The notes beneath the pieces are model-generated. The model saw nothing but the letters and a program-made list of their open reading frames with translations. It searched no databases and had not been told where the DNA came from. Below, piece after piece: positions 8,823-16,682 of a DNA stretch of 44,790 bases. The stretch's first letter is position 1; every line of letters begins with the position of its first letter. Origin of the DNA: Bacteroidales bacterium UBA3663 (lineage in GTDB: Bacteria > Bacteroidota > Bacteroidia > Bacteroidales > UBA3663); the NCBI GenBank assembly GCA_002373755.1, contig DFJU01000065.1, positions 1-44,790 on the forward strand. The letters are read 5' to 3'. The position numbers were made by a program, and so were the translations under genes.

Positions 8823-8849
8823 TGAATTCAGCCTAAAAATTTAAAAACA

Positions 8850-9138
8850 GTAGAGACGCCACATTGTGACGTCTCTACAAAACAGACCCCCACCCCGTAA
8901 TGTGGAGGGTGCATTGGTTTGCTCTGGAGGACAGAAGGGGTTGACTATAGTTGTTTAATTTGGATTTCAACGTAGAGACGTTTCATGAAACGTCTCTACA
9001 ACATTCCGCATGGTTGGTTGCCACATGGAGACGTTTTGGGTTTCAACGTAGAGACGTTTCATGAAACGTCTCTACAGAAATCCCGCGCGTTTTTTGAATC
9101 GTCCCGAATTGTAGAGACGTTTCATGAAACGTCTCTAC
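8850..9138. repeat. GAGACG palindrome array with composite repeat copy B
   Basis: Elements at 8850-8878 (CCACA/TGTGA on this strand), 8972-8999, 9048-9075 and 9111-9138 (all TTTCA/TGAAA), plus a half element at about 9026-9036. Between the first two lies composite repeat copy B (GGAGGG hairpin remnant, GCTCTGGAGGACAG, TTGTTTAATTTGG). With the sequence to 9212 it accounts for the 445-bp gap between the antitoxin and the large surface-protein gene; nothing coding is seen. Confidence 0.85.
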
Positions 9139-9168
9139 AAATTCCGCACGGCCATTTTCAGACATTTT

Positions 9169-9236
9169 CCCGTATATACTCCCTTCCCCTATATAACGGG
9201 GAAGGGCTGGGGTTAGGGTCTGATCACGCGCTTGCC
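9169..9236. repeat. 68-bp perfect duplicate of 16615-16682 covering the 3' end of the surface-protein gene
   Basis: This block contains a nine-base-stem hairpin (CCCTTCCCC ... GGGGAAGGG), the stop codon and the codons for GKRVIRP. It is identical base for base to 16615-16682, although the coding sequence just upstream differs between the two genes. No T-run follows the hairpin on the minus strand, so an intrinsic terminator is not clearly supported. Confidence 0.85.
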
Positions 9237-12200
9237 CTTCACTACGTGAATTTCGCGTGCGGTGGCGGCATTGACCCTCTGTCCCATCAGGTTATAGACG
9301 GCATCGCAACTCTTATTTCTTAATTCTTCATTCTTAACTTGCACGTCAATGATGCCGGTCACGTCGCTCTCCTCCGCGAACGTCATGCGGAACTGCGCGG
9401 CATTGGCCACAACCTCTTCGTGCACGCGGAAGAAGCCACGGAAGCCCTTCATCATGGCGGGCAGGACGGACGGGTTGTAGAGCGTGTTGCCGCCGCCCAG
9501 GACGAGCACCTCGCGCAGATCCGAACCCTCGACCGTCGTGACGCCCAGCGTCGGGATGAAATCCACGTAGTCGGTCTCACTCGGGCTGTTGGCCGATGCC
9601 TCGATCGTCACGTTCCTGAAGGTCGGGTTCACGACGTCGGCCGATGCCTTGATGAAGTAGGGCTTGCCTGCCTCGATGCTTGTGGCCGATGTGAACTCCA
9701 GACCCAGCACGCCGTTGTCCAATGTCGAGCCGGAGAGCTCGTAGAGCTTCACGCCCTCGCCGAAGGTCTCGGTGAGCTGCTCGGCCGATGCGTCGAATGG
9801 CACGGTCAATGTGTTCCACTCGGTGTCGATGGTGCGGTTGGCCAATGTCACGTTCACCGTCTGGCCGTCGAGGGCTGCACTTGGAGCATCGGCCGTATCG
9901 TCGAGCAGATGGGTGCCGACGAGCGTCTTGCCAGCGAGGACGTTTATCTCGTCACCCGTCAGCGTGCCGCTGTAATAATTGCCCTCGCCGTCTGTGAAGA
10001 GGCTGTTGAATGTGGCGGTGGCACCATCCTTGATGTAGAGGCCGGTGGAACCGATGGTAATGCAGTCGTTAGGGTCGCTCCAACTGAAGTTGTAGCAGCC
10101 TCCAGACGCACAGATTGCGTTTTTATGGGCAGCGGCTACGGTTACGTTTCCGCCGTTGTAGTTGAAGGTTCCATGAGCGTAGATAGCTTCGGTCGCGTCT
10201 CCTCCGGTAGTGGTTGCTTCTACATTGCCGCCGTTGATGGTAATGTCTCCAGACCTGCTAAAGAGCGCGTAGGCACAAAATCCATCGGTGTTGGCCGTGA
10301 TGTGACCGCCGTTGATGGTGAGGGCGTTTGAAACACAGATGCCATGAGTGTTAGTGCCTGTGGCATAGATGCTGAGGTTGCCTATGTCGTCGCCCGTACT
10401 CTGGCCGTAGATGGTGAGGGTACCCCAGATGCATTCGATGCCCACGCCGTTGAGTCTGCTCTCGCTGGTTCCAATGTTCATCTGGCAACCGTCGGCAAGG
10501 ATGAGATGGAAGTCCCCCGTGTTCTGGAATGTGAGCGTACCAGTATAGTTGAGTGTGCCTGTGGCCACATACCATCCTGCGGTGGTGATTTTGGTCTCAT
10601 CGCCCGTGAGCACGGTGTAGTCGGCGCAGTATTGCGTCTCGCCGTCCGAGTCGAGGTAAGAGATGCATGGGCGCAGGGTCTTGCCGGCGATGGCCGATAT
10701 CTCGTCGTCCGTCAGCGTGCCGGTGTAGATGTTGCCGCTGCCGTCGGTGAGGGCCTGGCCGGTGGCTACTGCTACGGTGCCGCCTTCGGTGCTGATGCTG
10801 CTGGCGGTGATGCGGTCGTCGGGGCGGGTCCAGCCGAGGGTGATGGTGCCGCTGCTGACCCAGGCGTAGATGCCATTGATACTGCCGTTGGCTGTGACGT
10901 TGCCGCCGTTGATGGTGACAACGCCGCTGCGGGCAGTGATGCCGTAGTTACTGCCGTTGGCTGTGACGTTGCCGCCGTTGATGGTGACGCTATTGAAGCC
11001 AAGGATGCCTATGCCAGTGTTCCATCCGGTGCCGGTGGCTGTGACGTTGCCGCCGTTGATGGTGAGGTCGCTCGCGGCGTAGAGGGCGGTGGCTTTACTA
11101 TCGTTAGTAATGGCTGTGACGATGCCGCCGTTGATGGTCAGATTGTTGACTAAGATGGCATGGTGGTAGTCGGAGCCGGTGGTATAGATGTTGAGGTCGC
11201 CCGTGCCGAGGCTCTGGCCGTAGATGGTGAGGTCGAATTGGTTGCTGTTGTTGATGTAGCCATGGATGCCGTAGTCGTTAATCTTGTTGTCGTTCGTTCC
11301 GATGTTCATGGTGCAGCCGTCGGCGAGGATGAGGTTTACGTTGCCGCCGAGGGTGACGGTGGCGGTGTAGTCGATGTCCTTGCCCACGAAGTACCATCCT
11401 GCGGCGAGGGTGGTCTCCGTGCCGTCGAGGGCGATGGCCTGTGCGGTCTGTGTGGTGCCGTCGGCATCAACGTAGCTGACTTCGTGCTGCTGGCCGTCGC
11501 TGCGGAGGGCGGCGGTGATGGTCACGTCGCCGTCGGTGGCGTTCACAGTGTATGTGTTGCCGCTGAATGCGGTGCCGTTGGCGCTAAAGGTGGGCGTGTA
11601 GCCCTCGGGGACTTCGCTGCCAAGGGTGCTGGCGAGGGGCAGGGCGAGGCCCTCGCGGTAGTAGCTCACGCCGTTATACACAAAGCCGTTCTCGGGCGCG
11701 GAAGCCAGCGCGGTGGTGCTCACGCCGTCGCCGAGGGTGATGGCGTAGGCAGGGAGGGCGCCGTTGTTGGCGGTGATGTCGGCTCCCTGGCAGCCCTTGC
11801 CGGAGGTGACGGCGGTGCCGTTCACGGTGCAGCCGTGGTAGTAGTTGTTGCTGAGGCGGGAGGTGTAGAGGGTGCGGCCGCAGATGGTGCCGTAGTTCGA
11901 GTTGTAGGTGGCGGTGATATAGGAATCGGTGACGGAGCAGCGCATAATGTAGCCTTTGTTGTTGCAGCCCACGATGCCGCCGACGCACTCGTAGCCTTTG
12001 ATGCGGGCGTCGGTGAGGTGGACGTCGTAAATGTCGGCACCGCTGCCTATCAGTCCGAAGAGGCCTTGGTAGATGTCGGCGTCGCCGCTGCCGGTCTTGC
12101 GGATGCGGATGCCGCTGACGGTGTGGTTGTCGCCGTTGAAGTAGCCGTTGAAGTAGCGTAAGGTGCCGCTGTCGTAGCGTCCTATGGCCTCATAGTTCTC

Positions 12201-14270
12201 GGCGTAGTCGTCGCCCTCGTTGTCGGGGTGGGTGAACGTGATGTCGGCTCCGAGCTTGAAGTACTTGCCCTTGTAGTCGTTGGCGGTCTCGCCGTTAGTG
12301 CCGTTCACGCGGTGGGCGAGCAGCAGGAGCTGGTCTTTGTTGTATATCATGTAGGGGTCGGCCGAGTTGCCTTTGTTCACGGTTGCCCAGTCGATGAGGG
12401 CGAGGGCGGCGGTGTTGACGCTGATGGTCACGTCGGCGTCGGGCATGGTGAGTGTGGTGCCGCTGAGGGTGCCTGCGCTGGCGGTGTAGCCGTACTGGTA
12501 GCCCTGGGGTGCGCCGGCGACGGAGTTGCTGAGGGTGAGGCTGAGCTGGTCGCCGCTGCCGTAGTAGAGGTTGCCGTCGCGATAGAGACCTCCGCTGCTG
12601 TAGGCAACGATGCCGCTGACGTTGTACCATACGGCACCGGAGGTGATGTCGACGGCCTCGATGGTAACGTTATCGCCTGCTGTCACGCTATGGCATGCCT
12701 TGCCCTGGGCGATGCCGAGGGCCTGGGTGTAGTAGCTGTTGACGGGGGCGACGTCACCACCGCCATTGAAGTAGAACGTGCCACCGCTGATGCTGGAGCC
12801 GTCCTGCGGGGCGAAGAGCGAGTTCTTAATCACCTGTGCGCTGTTGCTGTATCCTATGAAGCCGCCGCTTTTGGCGGTGCCGTTTATCTTGCCGTTGAAC
12901 ATGCAGCCCTCTATCTCGACGTTGCCGCCAATGCTGAAGCCGCCTGTGTAGCGGTCGCTCGAAATGTTAACGCTGCTGACACAGTTGGTGATATGGCTTG
13001 TGGCGTTGACCGTCTCGCCGATGATGCCCGCTGCACGGTAGGCGGTTCCGCTGATGGTGCCGCCGACAATCAGGTTCTGTATCGTTGCGCCGTCCACATA
13101 ACTGAACGGAGCCGTCATTGTGTTGTTGCCCGTGTTGGCATAGTTGACGGTCAGCGTCTTGCCGCCGCCGTCGAAGGTGCCGGTAAACGGATTGCCTTCG
13201 CTGCCCGCCATGCGGGTGACGCGGATGTCGTCGCCTAACTTGACGGTCTTGCCGCTGAAGCGGTTGTAGGTGTCGTTGTCGTCGAGGCAGTCGCAGAAGA
13301 CGCTCCAGCCCGTGGCGGTGTGGATGGTGTACTCGGTGCCTGCGTCGTTGACCGAGAAGTGGGTCGGGTCGGGAGTGCGGCTGAGTGCGACGGTGGCATC
13401 GGCATTGATGGTGAACGACGTGCCGTCGATGGGCGAGCCGTTGACGGTGTAGGCGTATATCCAGCCAGCGGGGGCGGCGTTGCTGAGGGTGATGGTGCCA
13501 GCGTAGTAGTCGGTGCTATTGTAGGTAAAAGCGGCGGTGGTGCTGGTGGTCGCGCCGCCACTGAGGGTGAGGGCGTAGGCGTGGCCGATGCTGGTGTTCG
13601 CATTTGATCCGTCGGTAGAACCGACGTTGCTGTAGTTGTTGTTGCCCGTGTAATAGGTGTATTGGATATTGCCCGCAGCCTGTTTTCCTGCGAATACACC
13701 GATGCTATTGCCGCCGCTGAGGGTCGGGTTGATGACTAAGCAGTTGTGTATGCCGGGCATGTTTCCGTATCCGACCAGAGCACCCGTGTAGCCGGTTTTG
13801 GTGTTCGTAATGCTCGGCGATACCAGACGGACGTTGTCTATGTCGCCGTTGTAGAAGTAGCCGAATAGTCCGGCATAGTCATAGCTGCCGTTCACCGTGA
13901 GGTTGGAGATGGTGTAGTTCTGGCCATTGTAATTGCTACGGAACTTGTGATTGTTGTTGTCGTCATTTATCCCGATGGGGACGAAGTTGATTCCGCTCAT
14001 GTCGATGTTGCCGGTCTGAACGAAATATTGGTCTTCGTAGAGGCGGCTCGTGCTGTTGTTGATGTCGGTGGCAAGCTGCACGAGGTCGGCACTGCTGCTG
14101 ATTTTGTACGGGTCGGCCTTCGTTCCGCTGCCGCCAGAGAATGAACTCTGCGCCCACGCCGTGGTGGCAGTGAGCATGGCGAGGAGCAGCGTCATCGCTG
14201 CCCGTCGCATGGCGCCCAGCCCCAAGGTCGTGGGCGCAAACAATCTTTTCTTTGTCATTGTTGTTGTCAT
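9213..14270 (-). CDS. Large secreted beta-helix/GLUG-type surface protein with type IX-like C-terminal tail
   Basis: A 1685-residue protein. The N-terminus (MTTTMTKKRLFAPTT...LLLAMLTATTAWAQ) is a signal peptide. Residues about 40-620 carry GLUG-like segments (GLFGYFYNGDIDNVRLV, AGIIGETVN, GGFIGYSNS) typical of bacterial surface adhesins. A middle part has repeats of TINGGNVTA (about residues 1045-1375), encoded by six near-identical DNA words GCCGCCGTTGATGGT, and paired LILADGCTMNIGT segments consistent with a right-handed beta-helix. From about residue 1450 (LLDDTADAPSAALDGQTVNV) it shares a long block with the protein at 16659-19682. The end, YNLMGQRVNAATAREIHVV..GKRVIRP, resembles type IX secretion sorting tails. 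A role as a surface adhesin or structural protein is likely; no enzyme motif is seen. Its last codons lie in a 68-bp duplicated block. Confidence 0.85.
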   Translation of the reverse strand: MTTTMTKKRLFAPTTLGLGAMRRAAMTLLLAMLTATTAWAQSSFSGGSGTKADPYKISSSADLVQLATDINNSTSRLYEDQYFVQTGNIDMSGINFVPIGINDDNNNHKFRSNYNGQNYTISNLTVNGSYDYAGLFGYFYNGDIDNVRLVSPSITNTKTGYTGALVGYGNMPGIHNCLVINPTLSGGNSIGVFAGKQAAGNIQYTYYTGNNNYSNVGSTDGSNANTSIGHAYALTLSGGATTSTTAAFTYNSTDYYAGTITLSNAAPAGWIYAYTVNGSPIDGTSFTINADATVALSRTPDPTHFSVNDAGTEYTIHTATGWSVFCDCLDDNDTYNRFSGKTVKLGDDIRVTRMAGSEGNPFTGTFDGGGKTLTVNYANTGNNTMTAPFSYVDGATIQNLIVGGTISGTAYRAAGIIGETVNATSHITNCVSSVNISSDRYTGGFSIGGNVEIEGCMFNGKINGTAKSGGFIGYSNSAQVIKNSLFAPQDGSSISGGTFYFNGGGDVAPVNSYYTQALGIAQGKACHSVTAGDNVTIEAVDITSGAVWYNVSGIVAYSSGGLYRDGNLYYGSGDQLSLTLSNSVAGAPQGYQYGYTASAGTLSGTTLTMPDADVTISVNTAALALIDWATVNKGNSADPYMIYNKDQLLLLAHRVNGTNGETANDYKGKYFKLGADITFTHPDNEGDDYAENYEAIGRYDSGTLRYFNGYFNGDNHTVSGIRIRKTGSGDADIYQGLFGLIGSGADIYDVHLTDARIKGYECVGGIVGCNNKGYIMRCSVTDSYITATYNSNYGTICGRTLYTSRLSNNYYHGCTVNGTAVTSGKGCQGADITANNGALPAYAITLGDGVSTTALASAPENGFVYNGVSYYREGLALPLASTLGSEVPEGYTPTFSANGTAFSGNTYTVNATDGDVTITAALRSDGQQHEVSYVDADGTTQTAQAIALDGTETTLAAGWYFVGKDIDYTATVTLGGNVNLILADGCTMNIGTNDNKINDYGIHGYINNSNQFDLTIYGQSLGTGDLNIYTTGSDYHHAILVNNLTINGGIVTAITNDSKATALYAASDLTINGGNVTATGTGWNTGIGILGFNSVTINGGNVTANGSNYGITARSGVVTINGGNVTANGSINGIYAWVSSGTITLGWTRPDDRITASSISTEGGTVAVATGQALTDGSGNIYTGTLTDDEISAIAGKTLRPCISYLDSDGETQYCADYTVLTGDETKITTAGWYVATGTLNYTGTLTFQNTGDFHLILADGCQMNIGTSESRLNGVGIECIWGTLTIYGQSTGDDIGNLSIYATGTNTHGICVSNALTINGGHITANTDGFCAYALFSRSGDITINGGNVEATTTGGDATEAIYAHGTFNYNGGNVTVAAAHKNAICASGGCYNFSWSDPNDCITIGSTGLYIKDGATATFNSLFTDGEGNYYSGTLTGDEINVLAGKTLVGTHLLDDTADAPSAALDGQTVNVTLANRTIDTEWNTLTVPFDASAEQLTETFGEGVKLYELSGSTLDNGVLGLEFTSATSIEAGKPYFIKASADVVNPTFRNVTIEASANSPSETDYVDFIPTLGVTTVEGSDLREVLVLGGGNTLYNPSVLPAMMKGFRGFFRVHEEVVANAAQFRMTFAEESDVTGIIDVQVKNEELRNKSCDAVYNLMGQRVNAATAREIHVVKGKRVIRP

Positions 14271-14290
14271 TTTTATAATAAGTAGTTGTT

Positions 14291-14326
14291 CAAAATTATT
14301 TTATAATATCCTGTAGGCTGTCCAAA
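14291..14326 (-). promoter_or_regulatory. Possible promoter of the 1685-residue surface protein
   Basis: TAATTTTG on the minus strand (14298-14291) matches the -7 box, 20 bp upstream of the ATG. A TTTG lies at 14326-14323, 24 bp away, longer than the usual 19-21. Confidence 0.4.
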
Positions 14327-14396
14327 AACTATCTTTTTCATTCTTGGGCGCGTAACGAAAACGTTGTTTAGAATTTGTTTCATTTCGGTTTCCCGC

Positions 14397-14478
14397 GTAG
14401 AGACGCCACATTGTGACGTCTCTACAATTTTTATGGTTTCGGGGTTTCCCGTAGAGACGTTTCATGAAACGTCTCTAC
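14397..14478. repeat. GAGACG palindrome pair between surface protein and YoeB module
   Basis: Elements at 14397-14425 (CCACA/TGTGA on this strand) and 14451-14478 (TTTCA/TGAAA). The 352-bp gap 14271-14622 otherwise holds the divergent promoters and AT-rich GTTGTTTAGAATTTG sequence that also precedes the array at 16341. Confidence 0.85.
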
Positions 14479-14564
14479 AACGTCAACGCGCGGTTTGGGT
14501 GCCATTGCGGTCGCGTAGAATGGATTATGTTGTTCATTGTCGTTATTATGTAAATTGTTAATAT

Positions 14565-14594
14565 TTTGTTGTTCAAAAATTATTCGTAATTTTG
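14565..14594 (+). promoter_or_regulatory. Promoter of the YoeB-type toxin-antitoxin pair
   Basis: TTTG (14565-14568), 18 bp, then TAATTTTG (14587-14594), 28 bp before the antitoxin ATG. The spacing is one short of the usual range. Confidence 0.55.
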
Positions 14595-14622
14595 CACGCA
14601 AATAATTAAATATTTTAGGATT

Positions 14623-14868
14623 ATGACAGCTTTACAAATGAACGCGGAACTGTTCCGAGCAATGGGCGAGATTGCCGACGACGAGACGATGATGGCGAAA
14701 GTGCTGAAGTACGTGAAGAAACTCGCAGCCCAAAAGGCAGACCCGACGCTGATGACGAAGGAGGAGTTCTTTGCCAAGGTGGACAAGTCGCTGGAACAGG
14801 TTCGGCAGGGACGGGTACACAGGATTGAGTCGAAAGAAGAACTGGGCCAGTTCTTGAATAGTCTTTGA
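14623..14868 (+). CDS. Antitoxin of YoeB/Txe-type pair
   Basis: An 81-residue acidic protein (MTALQMNAELFRAMGEIADDETMMAKVLKYVKKLAAQK...) lying five bases upstream of the YoeB/Txe-type toxin ATG. Its N-terminal part is helical. The C-terminal half (LMTKEEFFAKVDKSLEQVRQG...SKEELGQFLNSL) resembles the small antitoxin-type proteins that Bacteroidota pair with YoeB/RelE toxins, where the tail wraps the toxin. It probably also represses its own promoter, but I see no definite DNA-binding motif. Flanked left by two and right by three GAGACG palindromes. Confidence 0.8.
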   Translation: MTALQMNAELFRAMGEIADDETMMAKVLKYVKKLAAQKADPTLMTKEEFFAKVDKSLEQVRQGRVHRIESKEELGQFLNSL

Positions 14869-14873
14869 GCGTT

Positions 14874-15146
14874 ATGTACAAATTGGACTATACCGACGAG
14901 GCGAAGCTGGACATGCAACGCCTGAAGCGCGACGAACCGAAGGCCTTTCAGAAGTTGGGTAAGTTGCTCGGCGAACTGATGGACCATCCGCGCACTGGCA
15001 CGGGCAAGCCTGAACAGTTGAAGGGCGACCGTGCAGGACAGTGGAGCCGCCACATCACGAGGAAGCACCGTCTGGTGTACGAAATCCACGACACTGAAGT
15101 CATCGTACTCGTTCTCACTGCCTACGGCCATTACGACGACAAATAG
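14874..15146 (+). CDS. YoeB/Txe-family toxin (predicted ribosome-dependent mRNA endonuclease)
   Basis: A 90-residue basic protein, MYKLDYTDEAKLDMQRLKRD..., with the family blocks GTGKPEQLKGDRAGQWSRHI, HRLVYEIHD and VLVLTAYGHYDDK. These include the conserved arginine, histidine and C-terminal Tyr of YoeB-type RNases. Such toxins bind the ribosomal A site and cut mRNA. The ATG at 14874 is chosen over the upstream in-frame TTG (14865) because YoeB proteins begin close to the first beta strand (YKLDYTDEAK). The preceding antitoxin gene ends at 14868. Confidence 0.9.
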   Translation: MYKLDYTDEAKLDMQRLKRDEPKAFQKLGKLLGELMDHPRTGTGKPEQLKGDRAGQWSRHITRKHRLVYEIHDTEVIVLVLTAYGHYDDK

Positions 15147-15249
15147 CCCTGCGGCCAACAACCGCGACATCTTCCCCTGCACCGCCCATTGCGCTGCGGG
15201 GGATTGTTGTGTCTGTGTGTTCCGTAGATGTGTCATTGTTCTTTTGCAA

Positions 15250-15542
15250 ATCAGACCCCAGACCCTCTCCCCTAACCCTCCCCCGTTATGTAGGGGGAGG
15301 GAGTATTTTGCTCTGGAGGACAGTAGGATTGTCCGTAATTATTGTTGTTTAATTTTGGTTTCAACGTGGAGACGTTTCATGAAACGTCTCTACAATTCCC
15401 GCACGATTGGTTGCCACATGGAGACGTGCCATGGCGCGTCTCTACAATTCCCGCACGGTTGGTTGCCACATGGAGACGTTTCATGAAACGTCTCTACAAT
15501 TCCTGCACGGTTGGTTGCCAACATGGAGACGCGGCACAATAT
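15250..15542. repeat. Composite repeat copy C plus GAGACG palindrome array
   Basis: Composite copy C (GACCCTCTCCCC.., CCCTCCCCC-GTTATGTA-GGGGGAGGG hairpin, GCTCTGGAGGACAG, TTGTTGTTTAATTTTGG) at 15250-15365. It is followed by elements at 15366-15393 (TTTCA/TGAAA), 15418-15445 (TGCCA/TGGCG), 15470-15497 (TTTCA/TGAAA) and a truncated half at 15522-15542. The last units repeat with a period of 52 bp, spacers reading AATTCCCGCACGGTTGGTTG. The spacers are near-identical, so this is not a CRISPR array. Confidence 0.88.
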
Positions 15543-15968
15543 GCCAGTTGACTGTTTCCATTTGTTTTATTATGATTGGCAAAAAAATGCAGTCTTGTTG
15601 ACCCAGTTTCAGAAATAATTTGCAAATTTGCTGCCGCAAAACGAATGAATTGAAGTTTTATCAGTGCCTATTTGCAAATACGGTTACACACTGGAAGCAC
15701 CGCGCAGCCATGTTCTGGCCGGGTCTTTCTTATACGGTATCATGGTCTTCCATTGCCCAGTTTGGCACACGTATCTTTAAAAAACTTCATTAAACATGAC
15801 CTGCAACCACTGCAGGCCATGTCGTAAAAATGAGAGAAATTTTAGAGGAAATGCTAAAACCAATCAATTCTCATTTCCTCTCCAGTAAAATGAAAACCAT
15901 GATGAAAAGTCTTTTGAGCGGCTCCGGACTTCGGGCGATGCGCTACGAGCGAAAGGCCGCCGGACATA
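15543..15968. other. Gap with two strong hairpins, possible structured RNA
   Basis: Part of the 861-bp gap 15147-16007. Two inverted repeats stand out: ACATG-A-CCTGCA with TGCAGG-C-CATGT (15794-15822), and AGAGGAAATG with CATTTCCTCT (about 15844-15880). A short frame from 15830 (MREILEEMLKPINSHFLSSK...) runs through the second hairpin and into the terminator; its later part has no protein-like character, so it is not called as a gene. The stretch 15543-15780 shows nothing recognisable. Confidence 0.4.
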
Positions 15969-16010
15969 CGCCCCCTCCTCCCCTGAACGGCGGAAAGGGG
16001 GCGATTTTTA
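15969..16010 (+). terminator. Rho-independent terminator, plus strand
   Basis: Stem CGCCCCCT (15969-15976) with AGGGGGCG (15996-16003), followed by ATTTTTATTT. It would end a plus-strand transcript crossing the hairpins at 15794-15880. Its T-run overlaps the stop codon of the minus-strand peptide gene. Confidence 0.6.
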
Positions 16011-16190
16011 TTTGCTGTTCAGGAAGCCACCGTCGCCAATGCCCTGCGTGTTGATGCCGGTGTAGGTGACACTGACTTCACTGTTGTCGTTTGTCGAAAA
16101 AAGCGTTGAACGATACGGCTGACTTTGCGCGATGATGCTCTGTGCATCGAGTTCAATAACGCTGATTGCTGGTTTCTGATAAGTTTTCAT
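16008..16190 (-). CDS. Small protein of the Bacteroidota MKTYQKP type, function unknown
   Basis: A 60-residue frame, MKTYQKPAISVIELDAQSII... ending GDGGFLNSK. Bacteroidales genomes contain many short proteins that start M-K-x-Y-x-K/A-P-x-I-x-V-(x)2-(L/I)-(D/E) and continue with a variable Ser/Asn/Gly-rich tail, as here. They have no established function that I know of. The ATG at 16190 is followed by that conserved opening, which supports a real gene. It is bracketed by GAGACG arrays at 15366-15542 and 16341-16594. It could be a secreted peptide precursor, but no leader cleavage site or modification enzyme is seen nearby. Confidence 0.6.
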   Translation of the reverse strand: MKTYQKPAISVIELDAQSIIAQSQPYRSTLFSTNDNSEVSVTYTGINTQGIGDGGFLNSK

Positions 16191-16207
16191 AATTAATTAG
16201 CTGTTTC

Positions 16208-16594
16208 TCTCAGACCCCTTCCCCCTTATGTAGAGGATGGAAGTTGTCAGTATCGGAGGATAAAGGGTTTATAATTTGTTGTTTAGAATTTATATCTCAT
16301 TTTTGAATTCAGACGCGGTTTGGATTCCCCTTGCGGTCGCGTAGAGACGTGCCATGGCGCGTCTCTACAATTCCACGCGATTGTTTTCCCTTGCGGTCGC
16401 GTAGAGACGTGTCATGGCGCGTCTCTACAATTCCCGCGCAATTGGGTTTCTTCGTGGAGACGTTTCATGAAACGTCTCTACAATTCCACGCGATTGTTTT
16501 CCCTTGCGGTCGCGTAGAGACGTGCCATGGCGCGTCTCTACAATTCACGCGCGATTGGGTTTCTTCGTAGAGACGTTTCATGAAACGTCTCTAC
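16208..16594. repeat. Composite repeat copy D plus GAGACG palindrome array (five elements)
   Basis: A degenerate composite copy (CCCCTTCCCCCTTATGTAGAGG.. and CGGAGGATAAAGGG) at 16208-16340 precedes elements at 16341-16368, 16401-16428, 16454-16481, 16514-16541 and 16567-16594. Inner arms alternate TGCCA/TGGCG (one copy TGTCA/TGGCG) and TTTCA/TGAAA. Spacers alternate TTGCGGTCGC-type and GGGTTTCTTCG-type, so the last four elements look like a duplicated pair. This fills the 468-bp gap between the peptide gene and the next surface-protein gene. Confidence 0.88.
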
Positions 16595-16614
16595 AATTCC
16601 CGCGTGATTGGTTG

Positions 16615-16682
16615 CCCGTATATACTCCCTTCCCCTATATAACGGGGAAGGGCTGGGGTTAGGGTCTGATCACGCGCTTGCC
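16615..16682. repeat. 68-bp perfect duplicate of 9169-9236 at the 3' end of the second surface-protein gene
   Basis: Identical to 9169-9236, covering the CCCTTCCCC/GGGGAAGGG hairpin, the stop codon and the codons for GKRVIRP. Confidence 0.85.

Noticed and set aside
9180..9206. Hairpin CCCTTCCCC/GGGGAAGGG as an intrinsic terminator of the surface-protein gene
   Set aside because: No T-run follows it on the minus strand; kept only as part of the duplicated block.
9339..13607. Long plus-strand frames (330, 333 and 336 codons among others) opposite the large surface protein
   Set aside because: They mirror the repetitive, high-GC minus-strand gene, are rich in Val/Asp/Gly/Ala as expected of an antisense shadow, and have no start signals or recognisable domains.
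15366..15542. Regular 28-bp palindromes with about 24-bp spacers resembling a CRISPR array
   Set aside because: The spacers are near-identical copies of each other, the repeats vary in their inner arms, and no cas gene is present.
15830..16054. Short frame MREILEEMLKPINSHFLSSK...
   Set aside because: It crosses two hairpins and the terminator and its second half is low-complexity; may be a leader but cannot be supported as a gene.
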